A stretch of 64,000 bases of DNA from Sphaerochaeta associata (GCF_022869165.1 NZ_CP094929.1:1798001-1862000); one strand, 5' to 3'. Positions 8,278 through 18,208 are shown, numbered from the stretch's first letter. Notes: generated from the letters alone by a model not told the origin. A program made the numbers and translations.

Positions 8278-11112
8278 CTAGCTGGAATTGCCTCCAAATG
8301 CATGGATGTTTGCAAGAAAAACCTCCACGATTGCAGGATCGTAATGGGTTCCTGAGCAAGCCCTTATTTCCTCGATCGCCTCTTCTTTTGACAATGGCTT
8401 CTTGTAGGATCGCTCACTGGTCATGGCATCATAGGAGTCAGCTATCATGATGATTCTCGCCTGCTTGGATATTCTTTCTTTGCTGAGACCTCTTGGGTAA
8501 CCCTTGCCGTCCCAGCGTTCGTGATGCTCCAAAATGGCCAATGAGAGGTCGCTGAATTCACTGGATGCGGAAAGTATTCTATAGCCTATCTCTGGATGTC
8601 GTTTCATCACTTCCCATTCTTCGGGTGTGAGTCGGTCAGGCTTGTTAAGAATTGCCTCTTCAACCCCGATCTTTCCTATATCGTGCATGAGACCTGCCAC
8701 CCGCATGCGATTGACCTCCCGTTCGGGCAACCCAAGTTGTTCGGCCAAGAATGCGCACAACGAGCTGACGCGCTTTGAGTGGGCAGACTCTCGGTTGCTC
8801 TTGGCAAACAGAGAGTTTATCACCAAACCTATGGACTTGTTCTTGGCACTATTGCTCTCATAGAGCTTGTTGCGGTTCATCATGTCCTCGGCCCGCTTCA
8901 TCACCTGTTGAACATCCTCCGCCAACGAGGTTCTGGTGGCATACCCGTAGGACAGCGAGAGATGAAAGGATTCAATGGAGACCTGCTTGGCAGCATCCTC
9001 AAGGCGGTGGATAAAGCTTTCCGTCTCATCGGCACTTTTGGTATGCAGCAAGAAGACAAACTCATCACCGCCATAGCGAGCCACAATACTGTCGTCGCTG
9101 CACATCTGGCTCATCAACTGGGCAGTTTTTTTCAATACCGAGTCTCCCATTTCATGACCGAATGAATCATTGACAAGTTTCAAGCCGTTTATATCGACGA
9201 TGAGCAGGGTAAACCCGACGTTATTGCGCTCCAGCTTGAGGGCATTTTCAAAATACACCCTGCTGTATAATCCGGTAAGAAAATCATGATTGCGTTGAAA
9301 CAATAGCTTTTGTTCATACGCCTTCTCGTCGGTGACATCCCTGCAGACTACAACAGCGCCCAAGAGGGTTTGAGTGTTGTCATAAATAGGTGCAAAGCTA
9401 TAGCTGCCTACCCAGCGCTCACCGCTGGACTTCTTATAGACCGAGTATTCAGTGGTTCCCGACTGTCCTTGCAGCGCCCTGAAACCCGACCACCGATGGG
9501 AATCCATCCTCCTGCCTTGCTCATCATATGTCTCAAACAGCCCTGTGAATGAAGCAAGGTCTGCTGGACATTCAGCTTGTGAGGAGAATCGGTAGTATGT
9601 GAGAAACGCTTTATTGATCAATATGAACCTGCTCTCTACATCGATGATGAACACAGCATCAAGCATCGAGTTGATGGCGGCATCGAGGGTTGCATTGCTG
9701 CGGGTCAAGGACTGATGCAGCAATTGCTGATCTTCAAGGGCGCTGAGGACAATCTGACGACTGTGCTCAGCATCCTTATGAAGGTTTCTCATCTCCTCCA
9801 GTACATGTTTGCGCTCAGTGATATCAAAGAACGTAACCAGAATGCTGTCTGAAAGAATCGTTCCTGAAACCTCCATGGTATGAGAGGTGCCGTTCTGTGA
9901 TTGAATGAGGCACTCAAGCGGTGGTATCAAGCTGCTGTTTGTCGCTTGTGCTTTGACAATGGAATCATCCCATTGTTTTCTGATGGCTTTTCGATATGCA
10001 CTATCGGGATATACCTGCTCATACCAAGCTGAGACATGGGTGATCTGAACATCTTGAAACCCGAAGACTGCAGACCATCTCTGATTTACAGCCAAAACGT
10101 TGCCGTCGAAATCGATAAGAGCCAATGGCATCGGAGCACCGGAAAAGAGCTGCTCAAATTTTTGTTGGCTCGCCTCTTTCTCTTTCTCGGCGATCTCCCT
10201 TCCCTTGATCTCCCGAACCAAAGTCCAGATCCAGAAAACCAAAATGAGTATCAGAAATACGGTAATGGCGAAAAGCCACCTCACCGTATCGGGTGAAATG
10301 GTCTTTTCATACTGAGCAGGCAGATGATTCTCATACATCTTTTGGCGTGCGGTTGCAGGAATAGCCTGGATTGCCTTGTTGAGAATCGAGGCGAGCGGGA
10401 CGATCTTCTTATGAACACCCATGGAAAGAGCATGCACATAGGGCGTACTGCCAACCACCTTTATTGCATGGGTAAGACCAAGGTTCGTACTGTAGTGGTT
10501 GATTACCAAGAGATTTTCCACCATGCAAAACGCTTCACCCTTTTGCACCATGCGAAGACCCTGCTCAACGGTGTCGACGAGCACAGTGTCAAGATTCGGA
10601 TAGTCCGTCCTCAGCCATTCCTTGCTCGAGTATCCATCTACAACGGCTACTTTACGTCCTTGCAGTTCGTCCAGGCTGCCGATGTACCCTACATCCTGCC
10701 TTGCAACAATGACTAATGGTGCACTTATATAGGAATCGGTAAAGACCAAATACTTGCTTCGCTCATCGGTCGGACTGATCGAAGCAGTCATATCTATCTC
10801 ACCGGAGAGCAGCTTCTGATACCCTTGCTGCCAACTCAAGGAGACATCAAGCTCGAAAGAAAGCCCGGTGATGGTGGAAATCTCATCCAAATACTGCTTG
10901 GACATGCCTACCGGGTTGTTGTCACTGTCAAGGTATTCCAATGGAGCCCAGGCAGGGTCGAACAGGACGGTAACAACCGGATGAGAAGCAATAAAGAACT
11001 TCTCACTCTCGTCCAGGCTTGCTAAAAACGTTGATTTGTCGACTGCTGCAGTCAAGAACGTACATACACATAGCAGAAGAGCTGAAACAATAAGAATTTT
11101 CACCTTATGCAT
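8278..11112 (-). CDS. Periplasmic-binding/PAS/GGDEF/HD-GYP cyclic-di-GMP sensor protein
   Basis: Membrane signalling protein of about 944 residues. Order: signal peptide; SBP_bac_3-type amino-acid-binding-like domain (about 35-265); transmembrane helix (about 274-295); two PAS-like regions (about 315-440 and 480-600); GGDEF domain (motif GGDEF near 680); HD-GYP phosphodiesterase domain (HDIGKIG near 807, HHERWDGKGYP near 860). Both catalytic motifs are intact, so synthesis and breakdown of c-di-GMP are both possible. The usual inhibitory RxxD site before GGDEF is absent (SDDS there). The start at 11112 follows GGAGGG by 8 nt and overlaps the upstream PAS gene by 8 bp. A periplasmic small ligand probably sets the activity balance. 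Confidence 0.93.
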   Translation of the reverse strand: MHKVKILIVSALLLCVCTFLTAAVDKSTFLASLDESEKFFIASHPVVTVLFDPAWAPLEYLDSDNNPVGMSKQYLDEISTITGLSFELDVSLSWQQGYQKLLSGEIDMTASISPTDERSKYLVFTDSYISAPLVIVARQDVGYIGSLDELQGRKVAVVDGYSSKEWLRTDYPNLDTVLVDTVEQGLRMVQKGEAFCMVENLLVINHYSTNLGLTHAIKVVGSTPYVHALSMGVHKKIVPLASILNKAIQAIPATARQKMYENHLPAQYEKTISPDTVRWLFAITVFLILILVFWIWTLVREIKGREIAEKEKEASQQKFEQLFSGAPMPLALIDFDGNVLAVNQRWSAVFGFQDVQITHVSAWYEQVYPDSAYRKAIRKQWDDSIVKAQATNSSLIPPLECLIQSQNGTSHTMEVSGTILSDSILVTFFDITERKHVLEEMRNLHKDAEHSRQIVLSALEDQQLLHQSLTRSNATLDAAINSMLDAVFIIDVESRFILINKAFLTYYRFSSQAECPADLASFTGLFETYDEQGRRMDSHRWSGFRALQGQSGTTEYSVYKKSSGERWVGSYSFAPIYDNTQTLLGAVVVCRDVTDEKAYEQKLLFQRNHDFLTGLYSRVYFENALKLERNNVGFTLLIVDINGLKLVNDSFGHEMGDSVLKKTAQLMSQMCSDDSIVARYGGDEFVFLLHTKSADETESFIHRLEDAAKQVSIESFHLSLSYGYATRTSLAEDVQQVMKRAEDMMNRNKLYESNSAKNKSIGLVINSLFAKSNRESAHSKRVSSLCAFLAEQLGLPEREVNRMRVAGLMHDIGKIGVEEAILNKPDRLTPEEWEVMKRHPEIGYRILSASSEFSDLSLAILEHHERWDGKGYPRGLSKERISKQARIIMIADSYDAMTSERSYKKPLSKEEAIEEIRACSGTHYDPAIVEVFLANIHAFGGNSS

Positions 11113-12505
11113 CACCAGCGCCCTCCACTGATGCATACCTAATCGCTTTTCCCTCGTCCCTCAGCACTGCATTCACTTCCCGTTTCAGCTCCATGATGCG
11201 GTCTTCGCGATGAGCCATCACAGCATACCATCGTTTCAGCTGATCCAACTGCCCGGCATTTTCCATCTCAATCACCTTTCGTTGCGTGATATCCTGACCC
11301 TGTGCAATGGTCGCCAGCAATTCACCGGTGTCAGGATTGAAAATGGGACTCGCATTCCAAATATAGGTAACGCTGTCTGCATTGCCATCCGTCAATACCA
11401 GCTCAGCCGAGGAGATGACAAGGTTTTTCTGAAGCTGTCTGAATAGATCCTGTTGATACGCTTCAGGCAGACGTGAGGCATAATCGGTAAGCTTGCTTCC
11501 AAGTACCTTGTCCATGCTTTGGTCAAACAAGGAGGCAAACGCCTGATTGGCCAACGTAATTGTAAATGTTGGGTCCCAAACGACAATGGGTGCCTTTGCG
11601 TACTTCAAGAGGGTCTCGAGATAATTCTTCGCCTCCCTGAGCTCATGTTCGATCTGCTTCTGCTTGGTGATCATCTCGGTGTAGATGATAATACCCCCAA
11701 TCTCACCCTGTTCTGTGTACCACGGTCGACACTCCCACCGAGTATATTCAACGCTGCCGTCCTCCCGTACATACGGGTCGTCCTCGGCGCTTATCACTTC
11801 TCCGGCCAAGGCTCGTTGGTGCACATCCCTCCACTTCTGGGGAAGATCGGGCAGGACTTCATAGTGATGTCTGCCGATGATCGATGCAGCATCCTTCAGA
11901 GCGTACTCATCCAGGTACTTTTGACTTACATACAGATAGCGTAGGTTCTTATCATGGATTGCCACAGCGCTTCTTGTGTGTTCAATCACATATCGAAGCA
12001 AATCGGTGGAGTGTTTACGGGAGAGCTCGTCTTTTTTACGCTGGGAAATGTTTCGATAAAAGCACATGAAAGCAGGATGTTCCGACCCCAATGCAGTAAC
12101 AGACGCCTCAAGAGGAAGAAAAGAGCCATCCTTACACCGATGTTCGGTTTCAAGCAGCACTGATTTCTGCAACTCGATGGTTTTCAGCTGGGAGAGAAGG
12201 GTCTCATTGCGTTCCTCAGCGAGCAACATGCAGATCTTTTTCCCAATCAGGTCGCCGCGTGCATACCCTGTCATCACCAGGTAGGTCTCGTTCACCTCTT
12301 GGATTATTCCCTGCTTATCCACTCCGATGTACCCTTCAGGCATGAAACGCAACAACGATTCAATCTGGTTTGTGACAAAGAGAGGGTCATGGTGGTTTTT
12401 CCGTCTTTCGCCAAGCAGGAGCACAAGAAGACCGGCACTTATCACAAAAAGAATTGCAATAAGCAGCAGAGAGCCTGCAACCTCGGCCATGAGTGGAATA
12501 AGCAC
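11105..12505 (-). CDS. Membrane-anchored triple-PAS protein without output domain
   Basis: Protein of 466 residues with one N-terminal transmembrane helix (about 8-32), three PAS domains (about 45-160, 165-285, 290-410) and a C-terminal amphipathic helix (HREDRIMELKREVNAVLRDE). There is no kinase, GGDEF, HTH or methyl-acceptor domain. A KREVN-type tail like this is found at the end of other PAS sensor proteins, where it probably mediates contact with a partner. The GTG start at 12505 is supported by GAGGGG 8 nt upstream. The gene overlaps the following c-di-GMP enzyme by 8 bp, so the likely role is an input partner of that protein. Confidence 0.85.
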   Translation of the reverse strand: MLIPLMAEVAGSLLLIAILFVISAGLLVLLLGERRKNHHDPLFVTNQIESLLRFMPEGYIGVDKQGIIQEVNETYLVMTGYARGDLIGKKICMLLAEERNETLLSQLKTIELQKSVLLETEHRCKDGSFLPLEASVTALGSEHPAFMCFYRNISQRKKDELSRKHSTDLLRYVIEHTRSAVAIHDKNLRYLYVSQKYLDEYALKDAASIIGRHHYEVLPDLPQKWRDVHQRALAGEVISAEDDPYVREDGSVEYTRWECRPWYTEQGEIGGIIIYTEMITKQKQIEHELREAKNYLETLLKYAKAPIVVWDPTFTITLANQAFASLFDQSMDKVLGSKLTDYASRLPEAYQQDLFRQLQKNLVISSAELVLTDGNADSVTYIWNASPIFNPDTGELLATIAQGQDITQRKVIEMENAGQLDQLKRWYAVMAHREDRIMELKREVNAVLRDEGKAIRYASVEGAGDA

Positions 12506-12591
12506 CTATAAAACCCCTCATAAATAACTTAGTAATACAATAGCATATGTATTTTTGAAGTACCAGAATAATAACCAAAGAACTGCATGAA

Positions 12592-13374
12592 TCAGAACTG
12601 CTCAATAATTGCAGCAATACTGCCGACCAAATCGTGGCAATGCTCGAATTCATGCTTTTTCAGGTTGTCATGCGCCGTACCCATCAAGTAGCCCTTGCCT
12701 GCAGATCGGAGCATCGGGATATCGTTCTCATCGTCGCCGAAGGCGTATGTGTTCTCACGAGGAATCCCAAAATGAGAACTGATGGAGACCAATGAATCCC
12801 CTTTACTGGTCGGGCAGATGTCAAAAAGCTCCCTGCCGGTGGTAACTACATGGTAGGAATCTTCCCAAGCCCTTCGACTCTCTCTGAGTATCGCTTCCTT
12901 GTTCAGGCGGCATACACCGGTGATTTGCAGGATTTCGTCATCGATATCTGAAAATACATCAAAGGTCCTGGTAAAGCCTTTAGCCAAATACCCCTTGTCT
13001 TGCTCCATCTTAAGCGATGCGGAGGGAAGATGGATGGCATGCTTGCCCGAGAGCAAAGGAATTGCTCCCAGCTCGAGCAGGGAAGTCGTAATCTGCTCTG
13101 CATCGGTGGGATGGATGGTATGATTGGGAATCAACTCCTGACCCTGATAGAGAATTCTGCAACCGTTGGAAGCAGAAAAGACAACCTCATTCTCAACTTG
13201 CTCGAATAGTGGGAGTAATGAGAGATGAAAACGCCCGCTTGAAATGCAGAACAAATAGCCCTTGTCTTTAGCTTCGTGTACCAAGGAAAAGAAAGACGGG
13301 GAAATCTCACGCTGCCCATGAGGGAGAATAGTCCCATCCACATCACAAAAAAACATACCGTTGTACCGACTCAC
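12592..13374 (-). CDS. HAD-superfamily (Cof-type) phosphatase
   Basis: Cytosolic phosphatase of about 260 residues. Motif I FFCDVDGTI gives the nucleophile and acid Asp; motif II is the Ser in CISSGR; motif III is a Lys near SKGDSL; motif IV is FGDDENDIPML. A C2-type cap lies between motifs II and III, as in Cof/YbiV sugar-phosphate phosphatases. The GTG at 13374 has GGAGG 5 nt upstream; the GTG at 13386 abuts the purines and is less likely, and an ATG at 13356 would also leave the domain intact. It stands alone between the catalase and the PAS gene. The substrate is unknown. Confidence 0.87.
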   Translation of the reverse strand: MSRYNGMFFCDVDGTILPHGQREISPSFFSLVHEAKDKGYLFCISSGRFHLSLLPLFEQVENEVVFSASNGCRILYQGQELIPNHTIHPTDAEQITTSLLELGAIPLLSGKHAIHLPSASLKMEQDKGYLAKGFTRTFDVFSDIDDEILQITGVCRLNKEAILRESRRAWEDSYHVVTTGRELFDICPTSKGDSLVSISSHFGIPRENTYAFGDDENDIPMLRSAGKGYLMGTAHDNLKKHEFEHCHDLVGSIAAIIEQF

Positions 13375-13434
13375 ACCCACCTCCACCCCTTTTACAGGCA
13401 GTATGACAAATTATCTTTGTTGGTACAAGCAATT

Positions 13435-13462
13435 ATCCTGCAGTCATTCTGGACTGCAGGAT
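13435..13462 (-). terminator. Perfect 11-bp hairpin downstream of catalase
   Basis: ATCCTGCAGTC, a 6-nt loop, GACTGCAGGAT, located 28 bp beyond the catalase stop codon. It has no clear T-run, so it may terminate weakly or protect the mRNA 3' end. Confidence 0.55.
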
Positions 13463-13489
13463 AGAGTAGTATACAAACGAGGAAAAACG

Positions 13490-14998
13490 TCAGCCTCTGG
13501 CCCCGTACGTATCCTGCATATCAACTTCGGAAATTGAAATGCCCAGCGCATTTGCAACACCTTCCCCGTACGCAGGATCGGCAAGGTAGCAGTGCCTGAT
13601 ATGCCGCTTCTGCACCAAGATCGTCGTTCCCTCCATGTTACGGGCGGTATTGTCGAATAGCCGCTGCTTCTCATCGTCCTTCATCAAGCCAAAGAGCTTT
13701 CCAGCCTGCTCATAGTAGTGGTCGTCGTCCTCACGATAATCGTAGTGGTCGACAGGGCCTCCTCCATCGTAGGCGGGTTCGGTCAGTTTGTTCTGGTCCT
13801 TCCACATCCCATACGAGTTGGGGTTGTAGTGCACGCTGCCGCCGAAATTCCCATCCATTCTCATTGCGCCGTCGCGATGGAAATGATTGGTGTCCACCTT
13901 GCTGCGGTTGACGGGAATCTGGTAGTGGTTCACCCCCAGGCGGTAGCGCTGGGCATCACCATAGGAGAAGAGCCTGCCTTGCAGCATGCGGTCCGGCGAA
14001 TAGCCTATGCCGGGAACACTGTTTGCAGGGTTGAAGGCTGCCTGCTCGACATCCTGGAAGTAGTTGTCCGGGTTCCTGTTGAGCTCCAGCACCCCTACTT
14101 CATGAAGAGGATACTCACCGTGGTACCAGACCTTGGTCAGGTCGAACGGATTGTCAGGATGCTTTGCAGCCTGCTCTTCGGTCATAACCTGTACATACAT
14201 GGTCCATCGGGGGAAGTCACCTTTCTCAATGGATTCAAACAAATCCCTCTGATGGCTTTCCCTGTCATTGGCAACGATTGCCGCAGCTTCTGCATCGGTC
14301 AAGAATTCAATGCCCTGTTGGGTCTTGAGTGTGAATTTGACCCACACCCGCTCATTTTTTGCATTGATGAATGAGTAGGTATGCGAGCCATACCCGTTCA
14401 TATGCCGGTAACTTTTGGGAATGCCCCGGTCGCCCATGGTTATGGTCACCTGTTGCAAGGCTTCAGGAAGGGCGGACCAGAAATCCCAGTTGTTCTGAGC
14501 CGATCGCATGTTCGTTCTGGGATCGCGCTTGACCGCATGGTTGAGATCGGGAAAGAGCATAGGATCTCGGAAGAAGAACACCGGGGTGTTGTTTCCTACC
14601 AGATCCCAGTTCCCTTCCTCGGTGTAATACTTCATGGCAAAACCACGGATGTCGCGCTCTGCATCGGCGGCACCGCGCTCACCTGCCACTGTTGAAAATC
14701 GGACAAAGGCCTCGGTCTTTTTACCGACTTCACTGAAAATCTTCGCCTTGGTCCACGCTGTGATGTCCTTTGTTACGGTGAATGTACCAAAGGCTCCACT
14801 ACCCTTGGCGTGCATGCGCCTCTCGGGTATGACTTCCCGGTCGAAGTGCGCCATTTTTTCCAAATACCAGGTGTCCTGCAGGGTCACCGGTCCACGCTTG
14901 CCGGCTGTCTGGATATTCTCATTTTGTGCAATAGGGCGGCCGCTGATTGAAGTCAAGGGTTTCTTCATTGTGTCGTCACGCCCATCTCGATCTGCCAT
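13490..14998 (-). CDS. katA: Monofunctional haem catalase (small-subunit type)
   Basis: Cytosolic catalase of about 502 residues that dismutates hydrogen peroxide. The distal haem His is in [14 protein letters not shown], the Asn in [11 protein letters not shown], and the proximal Tyr ligand in [14 protein letters not shown]. The NHYQIPVN block and overall length match clade 3 small-subunit catalases. The ATG at 14998 is preceded by AGGAGG at 7 nt; an in-frame extension to 15022 runs through that ribosome site. It is transcribed alone, divergently from the diguanylate cyclase at 15178. No clear PerR or OxyR site could be assigned in the 180-bp gap. Confidence 0.95.
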   Translation of the reverse strand: MADRDGRDDTMKKPLTSISGRPIAQNENIQTAGKRGPVTLQDTWYLEKMAHFDREVIPERRMHAKGSGAFGTFTVTKDITAWTKAKIFSEVGKKTEAFVRFSTVAGERGAADAERDIRGFAMKYYTEEGNWDLVGNNTPVFFFRDPMLFPDLNHAVKRDPRTNMRSAQNNWDFWSALPEALQQVTITMGDRGIPKSYRHMNGYGSHTYSFINAKNERVWVKFTLKTQQGIEFLTDAEAAAIVANDRESHQRDLFESIEKGDFPRWTMYVQVMTEEQAAKHPDNPFDLTKVWYHGEYPLHEVGVLELNRNPDNYFQDVEQAAFNPANSVPGIGYSPDRMLQGRLFSYGDAQRYRLGVNHYQIPVNRSKVDTNHFHRDGAMRMDGNFGGSVHYNPNSYGMWKDQNKLTEPAYDGGGPVDHYDYREDDDHYYEQAGKLFGLMKDDEKQRLFDNTARNMEGTTILVQKRHIRHCYLADPAYGEGVANALGISISEVDMQDTYGARG

Positions 14999-15177
14999 GG
15001 TTGGTCCTCCTTTTTCTTTCACGAAAATACATTCTCATAGTTGTAGTATGACACAACCGGCAAGGATTACAAGTTGAAAATGTACTTATTGAGACTCTGT
15101 ATTATAAAAGGCTTTACTTTGAAGCTAGGTAAACTGCATGGATTGTGCTAGTATTTACCGAAAGTGAGGAGAATTTC

Positions 15178-16200
15178 ATGCAGAACAGCACCCTTGATCT
15201 CCGACCGCTACTGCTGAAACGATTGCACCCCTATATGCTTGGCATTGTGCTTATCGCCCTGCTTGCAGTCCTTGCCCCCCTCTCCTATGAGAACCCGGAC
15301 AAGATGGCTTATGTCCTTTTGCTGCTCCTGCTCTTTGCCATGCTGCTCGCCTCCATGCTGGTATTGCACATGGGGCTGTATGCCGTAAGCGCCTCACTGA
15401 CTGTTGCCGTTACTTTTTTCGGCACATGGGGCTCCTTTCTGATTAACTCCCAGATGCTCTTCTGCGATTTCTTCCCCTTGGTGTATGTCACCGGCTCCAT
15501 CATGATCTCCAGCCTCTTTCTTCCTCTTGCTGCTACGCTTGCCGTCATCGCCGCCCACAGCCTGTTGTTGATCCTTGTCGTTCTGAACACCCCGATCCTG
15601 CAGACCCAGAACTGGCCGAGTTTTTTCATTTTCATCCTCTTTGTCTCCATGATCAGCACTATTGCCAATCAACTCATCAAAACTCAGATGAAACAATTGC
15701 AGGAAAGCTCGATCCGGGACCACCTGACCGGTCTGTTCAACCGAAGGTACTTTGAGGAGACGTTGAAAAACAAGCTGAAGCGAGTTCAAGATTCAAAAAC
15801 TTCAGTGGGCATCATTCTTTTGGACGTAGATCATTTCAAGCACTTCAACGATACCTTCGGCCACGATGCCGGCGATGCCGTACTCACCGAACTTGCCAAC
15901 CTGATGATCCGCCACTTCGACATCACCGTCAGTGTCTGCCGCTATGGAGGCGATGAGTTTGCCATCCTTCTATCCATGGCTCAGAAGGAGGAACTTGTCC
16001 TGCTTGCACAAGCCTTGGTAAAAAAAGTGAGAAACCTTTCGGTGATGCACAAGGGGAAATCGCTTGGGAACATGACCATCTCCTGTGGTTGTGCCATGTA
16101 CAACAACAGTATTGAGACCATCGAGCAGTTCATCAAGCGTGCCGACCAAGCCCTCTATCAGGCAAAAGAACGGGGCAGGGATCAGGTAGGCGGGTACTAG
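15178..16200 (+). CDS. Membrane diguanylate cyclase (GGDEF)
   Basis: About 340 residues. Five or six hydrophobic helices fill about 15-180 and a GGDEF domain fills about 180-340. The active motif is GGDEF at 257-261, with substrate residues in VDHFKHFNDTFGHDAGD. An RxxD-like sequence (RHFD) lies upstream but is three residues further from GGDEF than a standard inhibitory site, so feedback control is uncertain. The ATG at 15178 is chosen because GAGGAG precedes it; an in-frame extension to 15145 lacks this. It makes cyclic di-GMP at the membrane. No periplasmic sensor domain is present, so the signal may be membrane-borne. Confidence 0.9.
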   Translation: MQNSTLDLRPLLLKRLHPYMLGIVLIALLAVLAPLSYENPDKMAYVLLLLLLFAMLLASMLVLHMGLYAVSASLTVAVTFFGTWGSFLINSQMLFCDFFPLVYVTGSIMISSLFLPLAATLAVIAAHSLLLILVVLNTPILQTQNWPSFFIFILFVSMISTIANQLIKTQMKQLQESSIRDHLTGLFNRRYFEETLKNKLKRVQDSKTSVGIILLDVDHFKHFNDTFGHDAGDAVLTELANLMIRHFDITVSVCRYGGDEFAILLSMAQKEELVLLAQALVKKVRNLSVMHKGKSLGNMTISCGCAMYNNSIETIEQFIKRADQALYQAKERGRDQVGGY

Positions 16201-16206
16201 TTTCTC

Positions 16207-16235
16207 TTGATTACTTAACATATATATAGTATATC
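16207..16235 (+). promoter_or_regulatory. Promoter of the DUF72-imuB-dnaE2 operon
   Basis: TTGATT (16207-16212), 17-bp spacer, TATATC (16230-16235), only 6 nt before the ATG at 16242 and with no Shine-Dalgarno between. This suggests a leaderless transcript. The spacer is an alternating AT run that could also hold a damage-response operator, but no LexA-type consensus could be assigned. Confidence 0.5.
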
Positions 16236-16241
16236 TGAAGT

Positions 16242-17069
16242 ATGAGTACCATTCTGATAGGAACTTCAGGCTACAGCTATACCGAGTGGGTGGGCCCCGT
16301 ATATCCCAAGGGCACCAAGAGCGAGGAGTTTCTTGCCTCGTATGCACAGCTGTTTCCCACCGTTGAACTGAACTTCAGCTACTACCGCATGCCCGAGGCC
16401 GCCCAGCTTGCCTTGATGCATCAGACAGCACCTTCGCTCAGGTTTTCCATCAAGGCGCATCAAAGCCTCACCCATGTCATCGATGCCCGGCAGTGGAGGG
16501 AACAGGCAACCTTGTTCCGTCGTTCCCTGGAACCGCTTCTATCACACAATGTCCTGGATGCAGTGTTGTTGCAATTTCCCTCCTCCTTCCATTATGAGGT
16601 CGACCAGAGAAAGTATTTGGACTCACTGCTCAGGGTCCTTTCCCCGCTTCCCTTGGCAGTGGAGTTCCGCAACAGTCGGTGGTACAACAACCGGACCCTC
16701 GATTCACTGAGGGAGCGGCGGGTCTGCTTTGTCTCCCTCGACCTTCCCCAGATCCAAGGCAACCCCCCTGTCATGGATGTCCCCACTTCATCACTTGCCT
16801 ACCTGCGCCTGCACGGGAGAAACAAGGAGACGTGGTGGGGTTCCGATGCAGCAAGCAGGTATGACTATCTGTACAGCGACAGCGAACTGAAAGCCCTGCT
16901 GGAACGGGTTCTCTCACTGACGGTAGGGTCGCAAACGATCCTGGTGTACTTCAACAACCATCGCAGGGGACAGGCGGTTGCCAATGCCAAGCATCTCAGA
17001 GAGTTGCTTGCGGCAAGCGGAGGTGAGGCATGCATGAGTCAGAAGCAAGCATTGTCCACGTCAACATAA
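16242..17069 (+). CDS. DUF72 (YecE-like) TIM-barrel protein
   Basis: 275-residue cytosolic protein of the DUF72/YecE family, whose biochemical role is not established. The family N-terminus ILIGTSGYSYTEW is followed by LNFSYYRMP, FSIKAHQSLTH, AVEFRNSRWY and YLRLHGRNKETWWG, the conserved blocks of the fold. The C-terminal segment LVYFNNHRRGQAVANA matches the family ending. It overlaps the next gene (ImuB-like) by 40 bp, so the two are translationally linked. It occupies the place that ImuA or a LexA-like gene has in classical mutasome cassettes, which suggests a role in DNA repair; that part is inference. Confidence 0.88.
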   Translation: MSTILIGTSGYSYTEWVGPVYPKGTKSEEFLASYAQLFPTVELNFSYYRMPEAAQLALMHQTAPSLRFSIKAHQSLTHVIDARQWREQATLFRRSLEPLLSHNVLDAVLLQFPSSFHYEVDQRKYLDSLLRVLSPLPLAVEFRNSRWYNNRTLDSLRERRVCFVSLDLPQIQGNPPVMDVPTSSLAYLRLHGRNKETWWGSDAASRYDYLYSDSELKALLERVLSLTVGSQTILVYFNNHRRGQAVANAKHLRELLAASGGEACMSQKQALSTST

Positions 17070-18208
17070 CAGACTTCGCTGCAGCGGTTGCCATCGCAAA
17101 GCAGCCGCGTCTTGCAACCCGTCCGTTCGCCATAGCCCTCGAAGGTTCAGCAAGGAGGGTGGTCATCACAGCCTCCCGCAAGGCTTGGGAGGAGGGCATC
17201 CGCGTCGGCATGCCGGTCAGTACAGCCCAGCGCATGCTTCCCGCTCTGGAAGTACTGCCTCCCGACACCCAATCGGCGGCCAAGGCTGACAGCGCCATTG
17301 CCTCCCTGGTGGCATCCTACTCGCCTGACATCCAGTGCGACAAAGGCGGACATGTCTATCTGGACATGAAGGGAACAGGCCGCCTCTTCGGTCCTGTGAT
17401 GGACAGCGCCCTGAAAATTCGCAAGGAGATCCGCGAACAGCTTGGCCTTGAAGGTGCGGTGGCCGTAGCCTCAAACAAGCTGGTGGCGAAAATCGGGACG
17501 AGGGCGATCAGACCCTGTGGGTTGGCCCACATCCGTGAGGGTGAGGAAGCCTCGTTTCTGGCCAGCCAGGATGTCGGTCTGCTCTCGGGGGTGGGAAGTG
17601 CCATCGCCAGGCTGCTGGAGGTGGCAGGCATCACCCAGATCGGCCAGATAGCAGCCCTGGACGACAACCAGATCATTGCCTTTCTCGGCAGACGCGGGCT
17701 CGCCCTGCGCGACGCCGCCCGCGGCTTGGACACCTCATCACTGCAAAAAGGTGTGATGAACAAGCGCTTCATTCTGCGAAAGGTCAACTTCTCTGAGCCG
17801 ATTCTCAGTCTTGACGAGCTCAAGGCCGCCGTGTTCGCATCAGCCGAAGATGCCGCCCTGCAGATGAGAATGGAGAGCATGGGCTGCCAGGCGGTCCACA
17901 TCATGCTCTTTTGGAGTGACGGAAGAACCAGTGAGGCAACCAGGCGGACCAAGGGACAGTGGGTATACGACCATGAGATAGAGACCTCGCTCTTTCAGGC
18001 GGCAATGCAGGCGATGGGACGCAGGGTCAGGCTTTTAGCCTTCACCATCAAGCTGTTTGAATTGGGACCGGTATTCGGACAAACAGACCTGTTCATCCCC
18101 GATGTCCTGCAGAAACAGCAATCGCTGCAACACTCAATCGACGAGGTACGCCAAAGGTTCGGGCCGGGCATCCTCACCCATGCAACGGCCCTTTGCCATG
18201 GAAACTAG
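17030..18208 (+). CDS. imuB: ImuB-like Y-family DNA polymerase, catalytic residues lost
   Basis: 392 residues with a Y-family polymerase fold: palm/fingers about 8-165, thumb HhH-like region about 180-235, little-finger domain about 240-345. The metal ligands are missing. The first motif reads VHVNITDF where DinB has an Asp (VDMDAFF-type), and the SIDEAFLD-type motif is replaced by KGGHVYLD. This is the pattern of ImuB, a non-catalytic clamp/polymerase adaptor. A beta-clamp-binding pentapeptide QTDLF lies at 351-355. The ATG at 17030 follows GGAGG by 6 nt. It overlaps DUF72 upstream and the DnaE2-like gene downstream (11 bp), so all three are expected to be made together after DNA damage. Confidence 0.85.
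   Translation: MHESEASIVHVNITDFAAAVAIAKQPRLATRPFAIALEGSARRVVITASRKAWEEGIRVGMPVSTAQRMLPALEVLPPDTQSAAKADSAIASLVASYSPDIQCDKGGHVYLDMKGTGRLFGPVMDSALKIRKEIREQLGLEGAVAVASNKLVAKIGTRAIRPCGLAHIREGEEASFLASQDVGLLSGVGSAIARLLEVAGITQIGQIAALDDNQIIAFLGRRGLALRDAARGLDTSSLQKGVMNKRFILRKVNFSEPILSLDELKAAVFASAEDAALQMRMESMGCQAVHIMLFWSDGRTSEATRRTKGQWVYDHEIETSLFQAAMQAMGRRVRLLAFTIKLFELGPVFGQTDLFIPDVLQKQQSLQHSIDEVRQRFGPGILTHATALCHGN

Noticed and set aside
15023-15177. PerR/Fur-like box (TATTATAA-type) in the catalase/GGDEF gap
   Set aside because: Only one half-site is present and there is no full dyad. It is not distinguishable from AT-rich background.
16213-16241. LexA-type SOS box in front of the DUF72-imuB-dnaE2 operon
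   Set aside because: Alternating AT makes weak self-complementarity, but no known LexA consensus for this lineage could be matched by eye.
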